Source: an uncultured Alistipes sp. (lineage in GTDB: Bacteria > Bacteroidota > Bacteroidia > Bacteroidales > Rikenellaceae). From it: a DNA stretch of 64,000 nt. The DNA lies in the NCBI GenBank assembly GCA_947364365.1, contig CANASP010000002.1, positions 62,001 through 126,000 of the forward strand, read 5' to 3'. Each line of letters begins with the position of its first letter. The first letter of the stretch is position 1. This document shows, piece by piece, positions 61,280 through 64,000 of this stretch. Below the pieces are notes generated by a model. The model searched no databases and was not told where the DNA came from. It saw only the letters and a list, made by a program, of their open reading frames with translations. The position numbers and the translations under genes are program-made.

Positions 61280-64000
61280 TTAGAAATTGAACTTCACACC
61301 GATCGAGTAGCTCGACGTGTTGGGATAGGAGGTACCGTTGTTGGTGTTGAGCTCCGGATCCCACAGCTTGAAGTCGGAAATGGTGAACAGGTTGGTACCC
61401 ATGACGTAGATCGAGGCGTCCTTGAGGAAGCACTTGTTCAGCCAGCGGTCGGGCAGACGGTAGGAGATCGTCAGGTGCTTCAGGCGCAGGAAGCCCACGT
61501 CCTTCTGCCACCAGGTGCTCGTCTGCGTGTTGTTGGTGTTCGACTCTCCGTTGTAGGTCAGACGGGGATAGAACACATCGGTGTTGGTCGGGTTCTCGGG
61601 GCTCCAGCGGTCGCCGATGTTGTCGTAGAGGTTGTCCAGACCGTTCTGGCCCGAGAAGGGATGGATCGAACGGCCCGAGAGGCAACGGTCGGCCTTGGCG
61701 ATACCCTGGAACAGGGCGCCGATCGAGAAGTTGTGCACCTGGAGGTCGAAGCCGAAGCCGTAGTAGATCTGCGGCACGTCGCCCTGGCCGATCAGGCACT
61801 TGTCGTTGTCGTCGATACGGCCGTCGCCGTTCAGGTCGCGGTACTTGATGTCGCCCGGATAGAGCTTACCGAACTGCGTGGCGTGCTCGTCGATCTCCTC
61901 CTGGCTGGTGAACAGACCGTCGGCGATATAGCCCCAGCGACCGTTGATGTTGGTGCCGCGGGTCTCCAGCCACGGGTAGGCGGGTGCCGGGGTGTCGTCC
62001 TCGACGATCTTGTCCTTGTTCCATGCGAAGTTACCGCGAACGGAGAGCATGACGTGCTTGCCGAGAGGCTGCGTGTACTCGAGCTGAGCCTCGATACCCT
62101 TGTTCTCCACGATACCCAGGTTGGCGTAGGGATTCTCCACGAAACCGGCGTACTCGGGGATGACGCGACGGCGCAGGAAGATCTTGTCGCGGTACTCGTG
62201 GAAGAGATCCACGGTCAGCGACAGGCGGTCGTTGAGGAAGTTGATGTCGATACCGAGGTCCTGCTTGCGCGAGCGGGCCCACGATACGTCGACGCCGTAC
62301 TTCGAGATACCCCAGCCGCTGGTCAGACCGTACGACTCGCCGAAGCGGCCGCCGTACTGCGAATCCATGATGGCCTGGTACATGAAACGACGGTCGGTCG
62401 TCGTGTCGCTACCTACCCAACCGATCGTGTAGCGCAGCTTGAGGTAGGATACGGGATTGTTCGGACCCCAGAACTTCTCGTTGGAGAGCACCCAGCCCAG
62501 ACCGAATGCGGGGAAGGTACCGTAGCGGTTCTCGGGCGAGAAGTTCTCCGAACCGTTGATACCGAGGTTGCCCTCGATGAAGTAGCGGTCGTCGTAGGAG
62601 TAGGTCAGACGGGCGGCGATACCCTTGTTCTTATAGGGCAGCGAACCCACCTTGTCGCTGGTCGTCAGGTCGCGGTAGATCTTCTGGTTGTAGAGCAGCA
62701 GACCGCCCACGCGGTGACGGCCGAAGGCGCGGTCGTAGTTGAGCGCCGCCTCAAGGTAGATCGTGCGGTTCGCAGCCGAGCCCTGGGAGAAGTCGAGCAC
62801 CTGGTTGCCCTGACGGACACGGTCGGTGCGGTAGTTGCCCTCCTCGTCGAACATCGTATCCTCCAGCCAGAGGCCCGTATTGGGATCCTTCGAGCCGGCG
62901 AAGTAGTACATGTCGTCCCAACGGTTGTAGTTGAGCGTACGCGAGTTATAGGCGTCGAATGCCAGCAGGGCCGTGATGTTCAGACCCTTCAGGCCCTCGG
63001 TGAAGCCCAGGTCCTGCGTCACGCGGATGTTGGAGTTGAGCGTGTTCTTGAACTCCTGGTAGTAACCGCGCAGGGCGAGGTCCATGTAGGGGTTGCGCAG
63101 GTCGCCGTTGGGGCTCAGACCCGAAAGCGAGCCGTCGGGCATGGTCTTGGGCAGATAGACGGGGTTGATCTCCATCGACGACGAGAAGAGCGTCGCTGCG
63201 CTCTGCTGCGGATAGTGGCCCGTCGACAGATAACCCGACATACCGATATCGACCGTCGTCGTCTTGGTAGGCTTCAGGTTGACGTTGGTCGTGAAGTTGT
63301 ATCGGTCGTAGTTCATTTCGGTGTTGTAGTTCTCCAGCTCGAAGTTGCGGGTCATACCCGTCTCGTTGTAGTAGCTCAGAGAAACGTAGTAGTTGGCGCT
63401 GGGCAGACCGCCTCGGATGCTCACGTTGGCGCGGCGGTTGTGGCCCCAGTCCTTGAAGATCTCCTTCATCCAGTCGACGGCCGGATAGAGATACTCGTTG
63501 TACATGCGGGGGTTGTCGTTGGGCAGCACGCCGTGGGCCTTCTTCGTAGCCACGATGTACTCGGGCGAGTAGAGCGGGCGGGCCGTGGGGTTGACGTTGG
63601 CATAAGCCTCGTTGGCAACCGTCATATAGGTATAGGCGTCGGCCATCTTCGGCACGTTGGTCATGCGCGTGAAGCTCTCGTAGTAGTCGAGGCTGATCGA
63701 CGGCTTGCCCACCTTACCGGGCTTGGTCTTGATGATGATGACACCGTTGGCACCGCGCACACCGTAAACGGCCGTCGCCGAAGCGTCCTTGAGCACGGTG
63801 AACGACTCGATGTCCTCGGGGTCGATGTTGTTGAAGCTGCGCTCCACGCCGTCGACCAGCACCAGCGGCGCCGAGCTCTGACCGGCGAGGGTCGAGATAC
63901 CGCGGATCCAGATATCCGAATCGTCGTGGCCCGGCTCGCCGCTGCGCTGTACCGAAACGACACCGGCGATGCGGCCCGAGATGGCCGACGAAAGGTTACC
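61280..64000 (-). CDS. SusC/RagA-family TonB-dependent receptor (5' end outside window)
   Basis: The outer-membrane barrel partner of SusD, which imports oligosaccharides or glycopeptides by TonB. The minus-strand frame is open to the window edge, so at least 907 residues are present and the signal and CarboxypepD_reg domain lie outside. Visible parts are the TonB plug (SGRIAGVVSV, IRGISTLAGQSSAPLVLVDG, VYGVRGANGVIIIKTKPG) and a 22-strand-type barrel ending TSSYSIGVKFNF. An ATG at 63862 is internal, not the start. Gene order SusC-SusD marks this as a PUL. Confidence 0.95.
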   Translation of the reverse strand, partial: GNLSSAISGRIAGVVSVQRSGEPGHDDSDIWIRGISTLAGQSSAPLVLVDGVERSFNNIDPEDIESFTVLKDASATAVYGVRGANGVIIIKTKPGKVGKPSISLDYYESFTRMTNVPKMADAYTYMTVANEAYANVNPTARPLYSPEYIVATKKAHGVLPNDNPRMYNEYLYPAVDWMKEIFKDWGHNRRANVSIRGGLPSANYYVSLSYYNETGMTRNFELENYNTEMNYDRYNFTTNVNLKPTKTTTVDIGMSGYLSTGHYPQQSAATLFSSSMEINPVYLPKTMPDGSLSGLSPNGDLRNPYMDLALRGYYQEFKNTLNSNIRVTQDLGFTEGLKGLNITALLAFDAYNSRTLNYNRWDDMYYFAGSKDPNTGLWLEDTMFDEEGNYRTDRVRQGNQVLDFSQGSAANRTIYLEAALNYDRAFGRHRVGGLLLYNQKIYRDLTTSDKVGSLPYKNKGIAARLTYSYDDRYFIEGNLGINGSENFSPENRYGTFPAFGLGWVLSNEKFWGPNNPVSYLKLRYTIGWVGSDTTTDRRFMYQAIMDSQYGGRFGESYGLTSGWGISKYGVDVSWARSRKQDLGIDINFLNDRLSLTVDLFHEYRDKIFLRRRVIPEYAGFVENPYANLGIVENKGIEAQLEYTQPLGKHVMLSVRGNFAWNKDKIVEDDTPAPAYPWLETRGTNINGRWGYIADGLFTSQEEIDEHATQFGKLYPGDIKYRDLNGDGRIDDNDKCLIGQGDVPQIYYGFGFDLQVHNFSIGALFQGIAKADRCLSGRSIHPFSGQNGLDNLYDNIGDRWSPENPTNTDVFYPRLTYNGESNTNNTQTSTWWQKDVGFLRLKHLTISYRLPDRWLNKCFLKDASIYVMGTNLFTISDFKLWDPELNTNNGTSYPNTSSYSIGVKFNF

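Noticed and set aside
63661-63963. Short minus-strand gene before the TonB receptor
   Set aside because: It is out of frame with the SusC plug, which is continuous to the window edge, and has only Arg/Ser-rich sequence.

Overview
The window is a high-GC stretch (about 60-65 % by eye) from a Bacteroidetes genome, most likely a gut Rikenellaceae close to Alistipes. The reasons are a SusC/SusD pair with secreted glycosidases, many Bacteroidetes-type promoters (TAnnTTTG at -7, often a TTG/TTTG about 20 bp upstream), few Shine-Dalgarno sequences, many SPII lipoproteins, and Kdo/lipid A genes of a Gram-negative envelope. The genus is an inference from style, not from a marker. I saw no tRNA, rRNA, CRISPR array, insertion sequence or phage gene.

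Layout. 1-9.1 kb: the 3' part of secA, a dCMP deaminase, a GH76 lipoprotein, a DUF1349 protein divergent from a LuxR-type regulator across a palindromic promoter, an SDR enzyme, and an unassigned lipoprotein whose promoter spacer holds a G9 tract. 8.5-13.8 kb: ssb, punA and lpxK on the minus strand, then an M23 peptidase, ispD and a PH-like membrane protein on the plus strand. 13.9-16.5 kb: a small redox island with a flavodoxin-type reductase, a flavodoxin remnant, an NTF2-fold protein, a divergent HxlR regulator with repeated operator half-sites, an ABM lipoprotein and rubredoxin. 16.5-25.5 kb: a dipeptidyl peptidase III lipoprotein, a PP2C phosphatase/TPR-membrane pair, panC-panD, a DUF456 protein and an M16 protease. 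25.5-26.1 kb: a gene-free repeat-rich gap.

26.1-35.4 kb is one compact minus-strand operon read rsfS-ftsH-cdsA-psd-AI-2E permease-(riboflavin kinase/Gfo-Idh-MocA fusion)-(membrane degenerate-Nudix protein)-ahcY. It joins ribosome silencing, membrane proteolysis and phosphatidylethanolamine synthesis to two unusual proteins. 35.6-44.2 kb: oxyR, trpS, a ClC channel with CBS domains, a tiny PAS protein, a membrane/XRE pair, a second repeat-rich gap and the Kdo genes kdsD-kdsA-kdsB. 44.3-50 kb: lon, valS and rnhA.

50.1-64 kb is a polysaccharide-utilization-type locus on the minus strand, cut by the window end. From its 5' side it holds SusC, SusD, an FN3-repeat surface lipoprotein, a BSP-type zinc-protease lipoprotein, GH29 alpha-fucosidase, GH38 alpha-mannosidase with a C-terminal F5/8C domain, and a lipoprotein with a calpain-type cysteine protease domain. 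Mannosidase and fucosidase next to two different secreted proteases suggest a machine for dismantling N-glycosylated host or dietary glycoproteins.

The signals least explained by ordinary annotation are the riboflavin kinase/oxidoreductase fusion, the protease-bearing PUL, a dispersed intergenic hairpin repeat with compensatory stem changes, the G9 promoter tract, and several intergenic short-period tandem arrays.
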